Source: a bacterium 1xD42-87 (GTDB taxonomy: Bacteria; Bacillota; Clostridia; Lachnospirales; Lachnospiraceae). From it: a stretch of DNA of 64,000 nucleotides. Below the pieces are notes generated by a model, which was given only the letters and a program-made list of their open reading frames with translations, was not told where the DNA came from and made no database searches. Numbering within the stretch: the first letter of the stretch is position 1; the number at the start of each line of letters is the position of its first letter. Positions 53,358 through 62,624 of this stretch are shown piece after piece. The stretch is taken from positions 1 to 64,000 of the forward strand of contig RAYM01000022.1 of the NCBI GenBank assembly GCA_003611805.1, in the 5' to 3' direction. A program made the translations under genes and the position numbers.

Positions 53358-53717
53358 TCACACCTGCAGCTTCTCAATCTCCCAGGTAAGCTCCATTTTC
53401 GTCATGCCAAGCTCCAGTACCTCTCTCACGAGCCGCAGAATCTCCTCCAGGCACTCTCTCTTCCTCGTCTCCACAAGTTTCCCGTCACCGGACACAAAAC
53501 TGCCCCTTCCCTTCACCGTGTAGATGAAATCCTGCCGCTCCAGCTCCGCATACGCTTTCTGGATCGTATTGGGATTGATCGACAGCTCCATCGCAAGATT
53601 GCGGACCGACGGCATCTGCTCGTCCGGCTGCATGACGCCCTTCAGAATCAAAGTCTTGAATCGTTCCACGACCTGTTCATAGATCGGGCGGGTATCTTTA
53701 TAGTCTATGATAATCAT
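53358..53717 (-). CDS. GntR-family regulator, YtrA subfamily
   Basis: A 119-residue repressor from the ATG at 53717 (MIIIDYKDTRPIYEQVVERF, AAGGAGA upstream). The winged helix is visible in LKGVMQPDEQMPSVRNLAME and LSINPNTIQKAYAELERQDF, followed by a short C-terminal helix pair instead of a ligand domain, which is the YtrA type. YtrA regulators control their own ABC transporter operon, often in response to cell-wall-active antibiotics. An operator of exactly the right form lies just upstream. Confidence 0.93.
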   Translation of the reverse strand: MIIIDYKDTRPIYEQVVERFKTLILKGVMQPDEQMPSVRNLAMELSINPNTIQKAYAELERQDFIYTVKGRGSFVSGDGKLVETRKRECLEEILRLVREVLELGMTKMELTWEIEKLQV

Positions 53718-53735
53718 AATGTCTCCTTTCTCTGG

Positions 53736-53790
53736 ATTATACCCCCCCCCCACAATATTAAGTGTACTATTTGTGGCGGTACACTTAATA
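53736..53790 (-). promoter_or_regulatory. Promoter with G10 tract and YtrA-type operator
   Basis: On the minus strand the -10 box TATAAT (53741-53736) is directly preceded by ten G residues (53751-53742). Upstream lies a perfect 12-bp inverted repeat, TATTAAGTGTAC (53756-53767) with GTACACTTAATA (53779-53790). It contains AGTGTA-N13-TACACT, the known YtrA operator form. A normal -35 hexamer is not evident. Confidence 0.75.
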
Positions 53791-53835
53791 TACGTCCGAA
53801 GGAGAAATTTGTCAAGTATGCAGGCAAAAAGAAAA

Positions 53836-53876
53836 AGTGTAAAGCCCTTAATTCTCTAATGGGCTCTACACTTTTT
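53836..53876. terminator. Bidirectional terminator
   Basis: AGTGTAAAGCCC pairs with GGGCTCTACACT (one mismatch) around a 13-nt AT-rich loop, with T-runs on both strands. It ends the gpmI-side minus transcript before the GntR operon. Confidence 0.8.
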
Positions 53877-53897
53877 TGTTCTGCCGCTTATTTTCAG

Positions 53898-54080
53898 CTA
53901 TTCCTTGATTTTATCCAGTTCGGTGAGATTGATTCCAAACGCGGTTAAAATAACTTTCAGCTCTATATATCTGTCTTTCATTCTTTTATATGATTCTGAA
54001 TCTTTTTCCGCTACAATCATATAGCTTTGCAGTCTCGAAAATTCTTCAATATTCTTCTGAATCATTTCTTTTTCAGTCAT
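53898..54080 (-). CDS. Small helical protein, paralogue A
   Basis: A 60-residue protein from the ATG at 54080 (MTEKEMIQKNIEEFSRLQSY), GGAGG 8 nt upstream. The whole chain is predicted helical with heptad-like Leu/Ile spacing and ends in LKVILTAFGINLTELDKIKE. The same end, LKTLLTSLGVNLTEIDKIKE, is found in the second small gene on the other side of gpmI. No membrane helix, signal or known motif is visible. The sequence suggests a small coiled-coil adaptor. The function is unknown. Confidence 0.7.
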   Translation of the reverse strand: MTEKEMIQKNIEEFSRLQSYMIVAEKDSESYKRMKDRYIELKVILTAFGINLTELDKIKE

Positions 54081-54145
54081 TTCTGGCACCTCCATGCAAC
54101 CACCGCCCTTTATCCTGAAACAGCCAATATTTTCTTAAATGTTGG

Positions 54146-55693
54146 TTAAGATTTCGCCAACAAGGATTTCCCCGTCATCTCCGCGGGCTGCTCCTTACCC
54201 ATCAGCTCGATAATCGTGGGCACGATATCCGCAAGGCATCCGCCCTCGCGCAGCCTGTAAGCAGGATCCGCGTTGACCAGAATAAAGGGCACCGGGTTCG
54301 TGGTGTGCGCCGTGAAGGGCGCGCCCGTCTCCTCGTCGATGAGCTGCTCCGCATTGCCGTGGTCCGCGCAGATGAACATCACGCCGTCCACCTCTTTCAG
54401 TGCGGCAACCGCTTTGCCGACACACTCGTCCACAGCCTCAACAGCCTTGATCGCCGCCTCCTGCACGCCGGTATGTCCCACCATGTCAGGATTTGCAAAA
54501 TTGATGATAATCACGTCGTAATCGCCGGACTTGATCGCCTCCACCAGCTTATCGCATACCTCGTAAGCGCTCATCTGGGGCTTTAAGTCGTAGGTCGCCA
54601 CATCCTTGGGGGAATTGACCAGAATGCGGGTCTCTCCCTCGTTGGGCTCCTCCACGCCGCCGTTGAAGAAGAAAGTCACATGCGCATACTTCTCCGTCTC
54701 CGCGATTCTCGCCTGTTTCATGCCGTTTGCCGCCAGCCATTCGCCAAAGGTATTGGTGACTGAAATCTTGTGGAACGCCACTTCCTTGTTGGGGATGGTG
54801 GGATCGTAATCCGAGAAGCACACATAGGTCAGATCCAGTCTCTTCTCCCTTGCAAAGCCTTTGAAATCATCATCGCAGAAGCTTCTGGTGATCTCTCTGG
54901 CACGGTCCGGGCGGAAGTTAAAGAAGATCACGGAATCGCCGTCCTTGATTGTGGCCACGGGCGCGCCGTCCTTCATCACCACCGTGGGTTTCACAAACTC
55001 GTCCGTCTCGTCCCTGTCGTAGGAAGCCTGAATCCCGGCAGGACCGCTCTCCGCTTCCATCCCCTCTCCTTTGGTGAGCGCCAGGTAAGCCTTCTCCACC
55101 CTGTCGTAGTTATTGTCACGGTCCATCGCGTAGTAACGTCCCGTCACGGTTGCCACCTCGCCGACGCCGATCTTCTTCATCTCTGCTTCCAGATCCTCCA
55201 CATAGCCCTTGCCGCTTGCCGGAGGCGTGTCACGTCCATCCAGAAAAGCATGAACATACACCTTGGTCAGCCCGTTTCTCTTCGCCAGCTCCAGAAGCCC
55301 GTAGAGATGGGTGTTGTGGCTGTGCACGCCGCCGTCTGACAGGAGCCCGAACATGTGCAGCGAAGAACCGTTCTTCTTGCAGTTGTTTACCGCGTCCAAA
55401 AGGGCGGGATTCTCAAAAAAAGTGCCGTCCTGAATTTCTTTCGTGATTCTCGTCAGTTCCTGATACACGATGCGCCCCGCGCCCATGTTCAGGTGTCCCA
55501 CCTCGGAGTTGCCCATCTGACCGTCGGGCAGACCCACCGCCATACCGCTGGCATTGCCTTTCACGAAGGGGCACTCCGCCATCAGTTTGTCCATCACCGG
55601 CGTCTTCGCCAGCGCAACCGCATTCCCTTCCGTCTTCTCGTTCAGACCATAGCCGTCCAAAATCATCAATACTGCCGGTTTCTTAGTTCCCAT
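54146..55693 (-). CDS. gpmI: 2,3-bisphosphoglycerate-independent phosphoglycerate mutase
   Basis: Interconverts 3- and 2-phosphoglycerate; a Mn-dependent enzyme of the alkaline phosphatase superfamily. The 515-residue protein has [10 protein letters not shown] near the start, the phosphorylated serine in [14 protein letters not shown] (Ser63), FLDGRDTPP, the metal-binding DHGNAE near the C-terminus and HTTNPVPF. Length is normal. It is a single gene between two tiny paralogous genes on the same strand. Together with eno it covers lower glycolysis in this window. Confidence 0.96.
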   Translation of the reverse strand: MGTKKPAVLMILDGYGLNEKTEGNAVALAKTPVMDKLMAECPFVKGNASGMAVGLPDGQMGNSEVGHLNMGAGRIVYQELTRITKEIQDGTFFENPALLDAVNNCKKNGSSLHMFGLLSDGGVHSHNTHLYGLLELAKRNGLTKVYVHAFLDGRDTPPASGKGYVEDLEAEMKKIGVGEVATVTGRYYAMDRDNNYDRVEKAYLALTKGEGMEAESGPAGIQASYDRDETDEFVKPTVVMKDGAPVATIKDGDSVIFFNFRPDRAREITRSFCDDDFKGFAREKRLDLTYVCFSDYDPTIPNKEVAFHKISVTNTFGEWLAANGMKQARIAETEKYAHVTFFFNGGVEEPNEGETRILVNSPKDVATYDLKPQMSAYEVCDKLVEAIKSGDYDVIIINFANPDMVGHTGVQEAAIKAVEAVDECVGKAVAALKEVDGVMFICADHGNAEQLIDEETGAPFTAHTTNPVPFILVNADPAYRLREGGCLADIVPTIIELMGKEQPAEMTGKSLLAKS

Positions 55694-55738
55694 GACTTGT
55701 TTCTCCTTTTCTGTTCTTTCTAAAAAATATATAAATTA

Positions 55739-55948
55739 TCATTCCTTTATTTTATCAATCTCTGTCAGATTCACACCCAGGCTTGTAAGCAGCGTCTTTA
55801 AGGAAACATAATCATCCTTAAGATCGGCATAGGTTTTCATTGCGTTCTCCTCTTTCGCTAACAGCATACGCCTTTGCACTTTCTGAAAATCGTTTAAAGC
55901 GTCTCTTATAACTGCCAAGTCCTCCGACACAAAATCACTTACTTTCAT
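55739..55948 (-). CDS. Small helical protein, paralogue B
   Basis: A 69-residue protein (MKVSDFVSEDLAVIRDALND at the start) with AGGGGAGA before the ATG. Middle residues QKVQRRMLLAKEENAMKTYA are helical and charged, and the last 20 match paralogue A at most positions (L, L, G, NLTE, DKIKE). Both genes are on the same strand and flank gpmI, which suggests duplication followed by insertion or retention around it. No known family was recognised. Confidence 0.7.
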   Translation of the reverse strand: MKVSDFVSEDLAVIRDALNDFQKVQRRMLLAKEENAMKTYADLKDDYVSLKTLLTSLGVNLTEIDKIKE

Positions 55949-56128
55949 CAGAATAATCTCCCCTGCCTGTTACAGCCTTATTATATCCGTTTTCTGGAAA
56001 AGTGTAAAGATATTACATCTCTGCCAGTTCAAAAGGTTCAAAATCATCTGTCAGTGGAATGATCACGTTTCCTGTGATACAATACTTTTTGTCAGGCTGC
56101 GGTAAATCGCCCTGACACGGAGGAAATA

Positions 56129-56725
56129 ATGGAACGCATACACCGCATCAAATACCAGAGCAAACGATATGAACTGCCCTACGAGGTTGTCTACAGCCGC
56201 CGCAGGACATGCGCCGTCAGCATCTCCGCGGACGGGGAAATCACCCTGCGGCTGCCCTTCGGCACCTCCGAAGCCCAGATTAACCGCCTTCTGCTGGATA
56301 AGCAGCACTGGATTATCACACATTATCTGGAGGCTGTAAACCGCCGGGAAAACCGCCCCGCATCCGACCTGACGGACACGCAGCGCGCCGCCCTCGAAAA
56401 GCGTTATATCGACGCCGCCCGGGAGTATTTTCCGAAACGCGCCGCCTATTTTCTCCCTCTCACAGGCGGGAGCTTTAACCGCATAACAATCCGCGACCAG
56501 AAGACCCGTTGGGGAAGCTGCAGCGCAAGGGGCACACTATCCTTCAACTGGCGGCTCATGCTTGCGCCGCCCGCCGTCCTCGACTATGTGGTCGTCCATG
56601 AACTATGCCATCTGACCCACATGGACCACTCGAAAGCCTTCTGGGCGCTTGTAGAGAGTGTCTGCCCCGACTACCGCATCCACAGAAAGTGGCTGAAAGA
56701 GCACGGGCAGGAACTCATCCTTTAG
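56129..56725 (+). CDS. YgjP-like zinc metallopeptidase
   Basis: A 198-residue cytoplasmic protein of the YgjP/DUF45 (SprT-related) family. The zinc motif VVHELCHLTHMDH (HExxH, with the third ligand His in DHSKAFW) stands near 150, and RIHRKWLKEHG closes the protein. An upstream GRWGSC-like stretch, here TRWGSCSARG, is also typical. Relatives have been described as metal-dependent hydrolases, and the cell role is unsettled. It starts with CGGAGG before the ATG, on the plus strand, and its stop overlaps the stop of the DEAD-box gene by 4 bp. Confidence 0.85.
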   Translation: MERIHRIKYQSKRYELPYEVVYSRRRTCAVSISADGEITLRLPFGTSEAQINRLLLDKQHWIITHYLEAVNRRENRPASDLTDTQRAALEKRYIDAAREYFPKRAAYFLPLTGGSFNRITIRDQKTRWGSCSARGTLSFNWRLMLAPPAVLDYVVVHELCHLTHMDHSKAFWALVESVCPDYRIHRKWLKEHGQELIL

Positions 56726-58518
56726 TCGAATTTTGTCTTGATCCGCAGACCGCCGTAACGCGGTTCAAAATCAGACTCCCTCCTGTACACCGGGCTGCCG
56801 TCCCGTCTGACATCCTTCGGTTTTCCGTTTGCAAACCTGCCTTTATCCCGGTTTTTCTCTCCCTTGGTCGAAAAACCGCCTTTTTCATTACGGCTGTTAC
56901 TTTTATCACCGTAACCGCTCTTATTTTTATCGCCGGTCCTGCCGCCGGGCTTTTTGCCGTAACCGCTCCTGCTCCTGTCGCCGCCTTTATGTTTTCCGCC
57001 GTCGTTTTGACCGCCTTTTCCGCCGAACCTGCCGTTTCTGCCATCGCTCCGACCGCCCTTGCCCTGAAAAGGCTTCTTCTCAAAGAAAAACTTCTCCGCA
57101 CGGATATCCTCGATCTCGTCACCCAGCTTCATCTTCATAAACGCCGCCGCAATCTGCGTAGCGCTGTACTGCCCCAGCGCCACAGCGTCAAGAATATATT
57201 CCGTCGCCCTGCTGATATCCTCGTTTTCGATCACAGCCGTGGCTTCCTTCAATATCTTTTCCGCTTTCCTTGCCGTGATATCCGCCGCGCTCGGCACTTT
57301 GCGCTCCTTGATTTTCGTGTGGCAGATGCGCTCGATATCCCGGATTTTATAAGCCTCCCTGCCGACTACCAGCGTAAAAGAGCGCCCTGTCTTGCCGGCG
57401 CGCCCGGTTCTGCCGATACGGTGCACATAGTATTCGATATCCTCCGGCACGTCAAAATTGTAGACCGCCTCCACGTCGCTCACATCGATCCCTCTTGCCG
57501 CCACGTCGGTGGCAATCAGAATATTCGTTCTGCCGCTGCGGAACAGGTTCATCACGGTATCCCTCTGCCCCTGCGTCAGATCTCCGTGAAGTCCCTCTAC
57601 CTCATAGCCCCTGCCTTTCAGATGCTCCGTCAGTTCATCCACCATCCGCTTGGTATTGCAGAAAATGAGCGCCCGTCCCGGCGTATAATAGTCAATCAGG
57701 CGGCAGAGCACTTCTTCCTTATCCTGTTTCCGCACCTGATAGTATGCCTGTTTGATTAAGGGGATCGTAACCTCCTTCGGCGTCATCTTGACGTATGCCG
57801 CGTCCTTCTGGTAAGTCTTTGTGATATCCAGAATCGGCTTTGGCATGGTGGCTGAAAAAAGCCCGGTCTGCCGCTTTTCGGGCATCTCCTTGAGGATCGT
57901 CTCAATATCCTCCCGAAAGCCCATGTTTAACATTTCGTCCGCCTCGTCCAGCACTACCGTATGCACCTGGTCCATCTTGAGCGTATGTCTGCGCATGTGG
58001 TCCATCACGCGCCCCGGCGTTCCCACCACGATCTGCACGCCTGTCTTTAAGTTTTTAATCTGCTTGTAGATTTCCTGCCCGCCGTAAACCGGGAGCACCT
58101 TAATCCCGTTCATATACTTGGCGAACTTGCGAAGCTCATCCGCCGCCTGCATTGCCAGCTCCCTTGTGGGGCATAATATCACCGCCTGCAAAGCACGGTT
58201 CTCCGGGTCAATTTTCTGTAGAATCGGAATACCAAATGCCGCCGTCTTTCCCGTACCAGTCTGCGCCTGCCCAATAATATCGCGCCCTGTCATAAAGAGC
58301 GGAATCGCCTGTTCCTGAATGGGCGTCATATGCTCGAAGCCAAGCTCCTTCACCGCCCGCAGAATCCTGTCGTCAATGCCTGCGTCCTCATAGCGCCGCC
58401 CCTCTTTCTCTTCCCCTTCCTTCTCATCCGCATCGCCGTCATACCGGTTCGCCGTCAGAATCTCCTTCTCCAGAAAGGTGCCAAAATACTCGTTTTTCTT
58501 CTTTTTTTCTTTGCTCAT
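56722..58518 (-). CDS. DEAD-box RNA helicase (CshA/DeaD type)
   Basis: A 598-residue ATP-dependent RNA helicase for ribosome assembly or mRNA turnover, often cold-induced. Motifs: Q motif in GFEHMTPIQEQAI, AQTGTGKT, PTRELA, TPGRV, DEAD, SAT, and HRIGRTGRAG. A helical dimerisation region (about 400-500) is followed by a tail of about 95 residues very rich in Gly, Arg, Lys and Asp (GGRSDGRNGRFGGKGGQ, GYGKKPGGRTGDKNK) for RNA binding. A 40-residue acidic stretch precedes the helicase core at the N-terminus. The leader contains a strong hairpin. Confidence 0.93.
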   Translation of the reverse strand: MSKEKKKKNEYFGTFLEKEILTANRYDGDADEKEGEEKEGRRYEDAGIDDRILRAVKELGFEHMTPIQEQAIPLFMTGRDIIGQAQTGTGKTAAFGIPILQKIDPENRALQAVILCPTRELAMQAADELRKFAKYMNGIKVLPVYGGQEIYKQIKNLKTGVQIVVGTPGRVMDHMRRHTLKMDQVHTVVLDEADEMLNMGFREDIETILKEMPEKRQTGLFSATMPKPILDITKTYQKDAAYVKMTPKEVTIPLIKQAYYQVRKQDKEEVLCRLIDYYTPGRALIFCNTKRMVDELTEHLKGRGYEVEGLHGDLTQGQRDTVMNLFRSGRTNILIATDVAARGIDVSDVEAVYNFDVPEDIEYYVHRIGRTGRAGKTGRSFTLVVGREAYKIRDIERICHTKIKERKVPSAADITARKAEKILKEATAVIENEDISRATEYILDAVALGQYSATQIAAAFMKMKLGDEIEDIRAEKFFFEKKPFQGKGGRSDGRNGRFGGKGGQNDGGKHKGGDRSRSGYGKKPGGRTGDKNKSGYGDKSNSRNEKGGFSTKGEKNRDKGRFANGKPKDVRRDGSPVYRRESDFEPRYGGLRIKTKFD

Positions 58519-58554
58519 ACCAACCTCTTTCTCTCATTATAAAATCTTGTTTTC

Positions 58555-58585
58555 TGTACACGGGCTGCCAGCCCGGACCTGTACA
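58555..58585 (-). other. Hairpin in the DEAD-box helicase leader
   Basis: Nested stems TGTACA/TGTACA outside and CGGGCT/AGCCCG inside (loop GCC) lie about 40-70 nt upstream of the helicase start. A leader hairpin before a cold-shock-type helicase could melt or be a target for the helicase itself; this is inference. Confidence 0.5.
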
Positions 58586-58667
58586 CAGAAAAGCGCTGCC
58601 AGCTTTTGAGGCATGGCAGCACCTGTCAACCACTCTCTGTTTCATTTTATGCTTAAATGTATCTTTA

Positions 58668-59327
58668 TTAAGCGCGGTATATCCTGCGCAGCCTGCTCAC
58701 TGCCCGGTCTCTGATCAGACACTCGCCGTGCTCTTCCAGATACTGCATCCGCTCGTCGGAAACCGCAATCAGATTCCCGAACTCCACCGCCTGCGCGCTG
58801 ATTCTGTTAAACGCCTTATAGGAAAGCCTGTTTTTCTCGAGCACCAGATAATAGTCCTCACCCTCCTTGTAGAGATGGCTCTTCACAGAATATGTATTCG
58901 GAATCGTCGCCGCGTACTGCATCGTCTGGCGCATGGTACGGAAGACAAACATCCGCCGGTTCTCATCAAAGTCGTCTGGAGCCTGCAGTGTCTCTCTGGC
59001 ACATTCCTCCTGCCCGGCAAGCTCCGCACTGAATTCCTGCAGCACCTCCTTTAAGTTCTGCAGCATCTCCTTAAACGCTGCTGGACCTTCATCCGTAAAA
59101 GTCACCACCAGACCGTTGTCCTTAAGCGGCGTAATCTGCATGGCGATATTGCCATTGCTGATCTGATATCCCACCTCGTCGTGCGCCCTCTCGATGATAT
59201 CCCTCAGAAATTCCTCACCTCTCTCGTTGCGCTCAAAGATATCCGATAACGCAAGCCCATACTCTGCCATGTCGTCCGCCGAAACAATACACTGTACTGT
59301 CGCATCATTGATCTTTTTATATTTCAT
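58668..59327 (-). CDS. mecA: Adaptor protein MecA
   Basis: An adaptor that delivers substrates to the ClpC/ClpP protease; in Bacillus it controls competence. From the ATG at 59327 (MKYKKINDATVQCIVSADDM) it has 219 residues. The N-terminal substrate-binding domain has the typical EYGLALSDIFERNERGEEFL and a C-terminal ClpC-binding domain follows after an acidic linker (FSAELAGQEECARETLQAPD). The C-terminal half shows HLYKEGEDYYLVLEKNRLS. The ribosome site (GAGG) is modest. The longer frame up to 59372 lacks family sequence. Confidence 0.9.
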   Translation of the reverse strand: MKYKKINDATVQCIVSADDMAEYGLALSDIFERNERGEEFLRDIIERAHDEVGYQISNGNIAMQITPLKDNGLVVTFTDEGPAAFKEMLQNLKEVLQEFSAELAGQEECARETLQAPDDFDENRRMFVFRTMRQTMQYAATIPNTYSVKSHLYKEGEDYYLVLEKNRLSYKAFNRISAQAVEFGNLIAVSDERMQYLEEHGECLIRDRAVSRLRRIYRA

Positions 59328-59451
59328 GTGTTTTCTGACCTCTCTATAAAATAAACACTTACGTCTGTGCACTGTTCATTGCCTTCGCGGAGATTATACC
59401 ACAAAGAAACGCAATAAGAAAGAATCTTATCGCGTTTCTTTAAAAAACTTT

Positions 59452-62145
59452 TTATTCATCCAGTTCTTCCCAGTGCGGTTCCTCCCAGTTTGTGTCGCTG
59501 CTGACCGCAAAATGGAGGAAGGGACCGGTGGCTGTACCCGTTTTTCCCACGGTTGCAATTTTTTCTTCCCGCGCCACCTGCTGCCCCTTTTCCACCTCTA
59601 TCGTCTTACAATGCGTATAATATGTCATCTGACCGCTCTGCCCATGCCAGAGTACCACATAATTTCCGTTCACCGTGTCAAATCCCGTCATACAGACCAT
59701 GCCGTCTGCTGCAGCAAGGATATCCGCCCCCTCCGGCGCCGCCATGTCCACACCCGTGTGTGTTCTGACCTCGCCCGTAACGGGATGTGTCCTCTCGCCG
59801 TACCCGTCTGAAATTCTGTAAAAATCCGGGCAGGGATTGCTGAATGTAATCTCCAGATCATGGTGCGCCTGTGCCCCGTCTGTCAGCGGTTTCTCCAGAT
59901 CGTCCCGTCCCGCTTCCGCAGCGTCATTCGCCAAATGCCCTGCCACCGCATCCGCATTTTCCGACCGGCTCTCAAGCTCCGAAAGCGCCTTCTCCTGCAA
60001 GGGCATATTCGCCACATACGTTTCGTCAATCCTCGGGCGTTCCAGCCTGAACCCGGATGCGCTCTCCTCATCCTCCACGACCTGTACCGTCAAAAGCGGC
60101 AGACCATCAAACCACAGCCCCTCAACGCCCGCAAACTTAAGTCCCGCCGTCAGATACACCGCCGTTCCCTCATACAACGTATCGGAGTAAACTTGATAAT
60201 CGCCCTCGTCGCCGTGATAGTGCAGCGTCTCCTTCTCCGGATCGTCCAAAACAAACCCGACCGTACCGGGGACAATCTGCACATCCTCCGTTTCCCAGTC
60301 CCGATACGCGGAAATATCAATCGCGCCCAGATACATGTCCCCGTCATAGGTCACATGCACCTTTTCCGCCTCTCTGTCAACCTCAAAGGTCAGATACTTC
60401 CTTGCCCACCCGACACAGTCCTCTTCCGTCAGAGTCTGCAGGGCAATTGTGCCGTCATCATAGCGGCTGCCGACGTAAAGCCGCCAGATTTCCGTGGTGC
60501 CGCTCTCCTCGACGGGGAGTTTCCATGCAAATCTTCTGGGCGCCCTGTTCTCCGTGTACTCCAGAATACGGATATTCCCACTGTCTCCATTCAGATAGGA
60601 AGCACACCACGGTATGTCAAGATTGGTCTCATCCTGCCCGATCCGCACCTTCAGACCCCGGAGTCCGAACGCTTCCGTATAGAGACCGTAGAGGCGAATC
60701 AGTCCCCCCTCTTCCCTGCAGAGCAGATACCAGCCGTCTTCCGGCTCCTCCCCTCCCTTTTTCTCCTGCCATTCATAGTAGGACTGTACGTCAAATTTCC
60801 GATTGTCATGCCCCTCTATCGCGCTATAATGACTCAGCGTATCCTGAAAAGCCGCCTTATCCGCCTCCCGCAAGGCACTCTCCTCCAGCTCTTTTATCTG
60901 TTCTTCGGTAAGCTCTACGTTTTCCACGGCATCCTTTTCGCCTTTCCCTGTTCCTGCTGTCTCCTGCTCACCTGTCCCTTTCGCAGGATCTGTACTGTCC
61001 CGCTCCGCCCCCGTAAAGGCGCAGCCGCAGACCAGAACGACCGCCAGAAGAACCGCCGCCAGAACCGCTCCCCTCGTCCGGCTTTTTTCTGTAAGCGCTG
61101 TGATGCGCTCCCTGACGCTGCGCCAGCCGCCCTCCGTCATAAAAGTCATGCCCGGGCATTTTCCCCTGCATCCTGCGCTCTCTAAAAGGGCGAGAAGCGT
61201 CCTGCCGTAGTCAAACCGGCTCGATTCCCCGAGCAGTTTCACCGCTGCCTCGTCACAGGCAAGCTCACTGTCCTGTCGCGCCGCGTAAGCCGCCGCCCAT
61301 ACAAGGGGATCAAACCAGTAAACCGCCGCCAGCGCGCAGCGCAGGAACGCCCACAGCCCGTCTCCATGCAACGCATGGCAGTATTCATGTGCCAGAATAT
61401 GTGAGAGGTTCTGCTGTACAGCTACGCCCTCTCCGATGTAGATATGCCGTCCGGCAAGGCAGGGACCGGGCAGTCCCTTTACCCGATATACTTTCATCCC
61501 GCGGCGGGAAAACCGTCCGGCAAACTCTGCCGGAATCTCCTCCGCCGGAAACGCCTTTCGGTTTTTGTGGAGATATCGGATAAAACGATATTCCGAGACA
61601 ACCATATAACCGCCCACGGCCAGAAATCCCATGAGCCAGAGCATTCCCAATACGCCGTTCAGGGAAAGTCCGCTGTTCTCTGCCGCCGCAAAACTGTCAT
61701 TCCCTCTCGCCGTGTCTGTCCCCACACCTTCTGCCGTCTCCGGCATGTTTTCTCCAGACGCCGTATTCCCCGCCGTCATCACGACACCGTTTTCCGCCCC
61801 ACTCTGTCCGTCCGTCAGCTCCGTTCCCATATGCCGCCCATCAGCATATACGCCGTCCGTCCCACCGTCAGACGCCACATCACGTCCGCCGTCCGCAGGC
61901 ATACGCCAGCTGTTCCTCTCTTCAGAGAAAAACGTCTGCGCGCGCTCCCTCATCACCACCGGCACCAAATTCATCACACTGAGCGCGCTCGTTCCCACGG
62001 ACGCCGGAACAAGGAGCCGGACCGCCACCAGAATCCACAGCGCATAGCGGAGCCGCATACTGATCTTTCCCTTTGACAGCTTCCGCAGACAGAAAATCCC
62101 GCAAATTAACGCCGTTGATGTAATCAATATCTCATACAGTATCAC
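59452..62145 (-). CDS. BlaR1-like M56 sensor fused to an M23 peptidase domain
   Basis: An 897-residue membrane protein, the second gene of a BlaI pair. Four hydrophobic regions (about 1-20, 34-60, 163-185, 355-375) carry an M56 protease domain with HEYCH at 253-257 and ELACDEAAVKLLG further on. A long extracellular part follows with beta-rich repeats. The last 130 residues are an M23 (LytM-type) domain: ISDGYGERTHPVTGEV, HTGVDMAAPEG, YYTHC and GPFLHFAVS with the zinc ligands His, Asp and His. It starts with GTG overlapping the blaI stop (GTGA). The unit probably senses wall damage rather than a beta-lactam. Confidence 0.85.
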   Translation of the reverse strand: MILYEILITSTALICGIFCLRKLSKGKISMRLRYALWILVAVRLLVPASVGTSALSVMNLVPVVMRERAQTFFSEERNSWRMPADGGRDVASDGGTDGVYADGRHMGTELTDGQSGAENGVVMTAGNTASGENMPETAEGVGTDTARGNDSFAAAENSGLSLNGVLGMLWLMGFLAVGGYMVVSEYRFIRYLHKNRKAFPAEEIPAEFAGRFSRRGMKVYRVKGLPGPCLAGRHIYIGEGVAVQQNLSHILAHEYCHALHGDGLWAFLRCALAAVYWFDPLVWAAAYAARQDSELACDEAAVKLLGESSRFDYGRTLLALLESAGCRGKCPGMTFMTEGGWRSVRERITALTEKSRTRGAVLAAVLLAVVLVCGCAFTGAERDSTDPAKGTGEQETAGTGKGEKDAVENVELTEEQIKELEESALREADKAAFQDTLSHYSAIEGHDNRKFDVQSYYEWQEKKGGEEPEDGWYLLCREEGGLIRLYGLYTEAFGLRGLKVRIGQDETNLDIPWCASYLNGDSGNIRILEYTENRAPRRFAWKLPVEESGTTEIWRLYVGSRYDDGTIALQTLTEEDCVGWARKYLTFEVDREAEKVHVTYDGDMYLGAIDISAYRDWETEDVQIVPGTVGFVLDDPEKETLHYHGDEGDYQVYSDTLYEGTAVYLTAGLKFAGVEGLWFDGLPLLTVQVVEDEESASGFRLERPRIDETYVANMPLQEKALSELESRSENADAVAGHLANDAAEAGRDDLEKPLTDGAQAHHDLEITFSNPCPDFYRISDGYGERTHPVTGEVRTHTGVDMAAPEGADILAAADGMVCMTGFDTVNGNYVVLWHGQSGQMTYYTHCKTIEVEKGQQVAREEKIATVGKTGTATGPFLHFAVSSDTNWEEPHWEELDE

Positions 62146-62570
62146 AGCTTTTCACCGTCCTTTCCCCGCGCAGTCCGTTCCGCCATGCCGGCTTCCCTTC
62201 TGCTCTGCGCCTCCGCTCTTCCCAGAATCTCGTAAAGCTCCGCGATCTCCGTCTCGGAAAGCGCCTTCTGCTCCACCATCGTATTCAGCATCAGTCCCAT
62301 CCTGCCGTCAAAGACCCGCTCCAGAAACTCTTCTGTCTCCTGCAATGCCGCCTCGTTTCTCCCGATCTTCGGATAGTACAGTTTCGCCCGCTCGCCCGCC
62401 TCATAAAAAACGGCACCCTTATCCTCCATCCGCTTTAAAAAAGTCATAATCGTATGCTTCGTCCATCCTGTAGTCTCCTGAAAGCAGCGGGTCAGCTGCA
62501 TAATTGTCTGCGGCGCTTCCTCCCAGAGCACACTCATCACTTTCCATTCCGCCTCTGATAATCTGATCAT
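62142..62570 (-). CDS. BlaI/MecI-family repressor
   Basis: A 142-residue repressor from the ATG at 62570 (MIRLSEAEWKVMSVLWEEAP). The winged helix is visible in TGWTKHTIMTFLKRMEDKG and the dimer/cleavage part in FLERVFDGRMGLMLNTMVEQ. In BlaI/BlaR1 systems the M56 sensor is activated from outside and leads to cleavage of the repressor between these parts. It is the first gene of the pair, translationally coupled to the sensor, and its promoter lies inside a long palindrome. Confidence 0.92.
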   Translation of the reverse strand: MIRLSEAEWKVMSVLWEEAPQTIMQLTRCFQETTGWTKHTIMTFLKRMEDKGAVFYEAGERAKLYYPKIGRNEAALQETEEFLERVFDGRMGLMLNTMVEQKALSETEIAELYEILGRAEAQSRREAGMAERTARGKDGEKL

Positions 62571-62624
62571 AAATATCCCCTTTCCGCACGCATCCATTGC
62601 GCTGCCCGTTCTGTCGCCGTGCAA

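Noticed and set aside
53755-53900. tRNA or other stable RNA between the GntR gene and the small gene
   Set aside because: Only an operator and a bidirectional terminator are present; no cloverleaf or CCA-like end could be folded by eye.
56605-57759. 384-codon plus-strand frame overlapping the DEAD-box gene
   Set aside because: It is the antisense of the helicase gene, and the true plus-strand gene (YgjP-like) ends at 56725.
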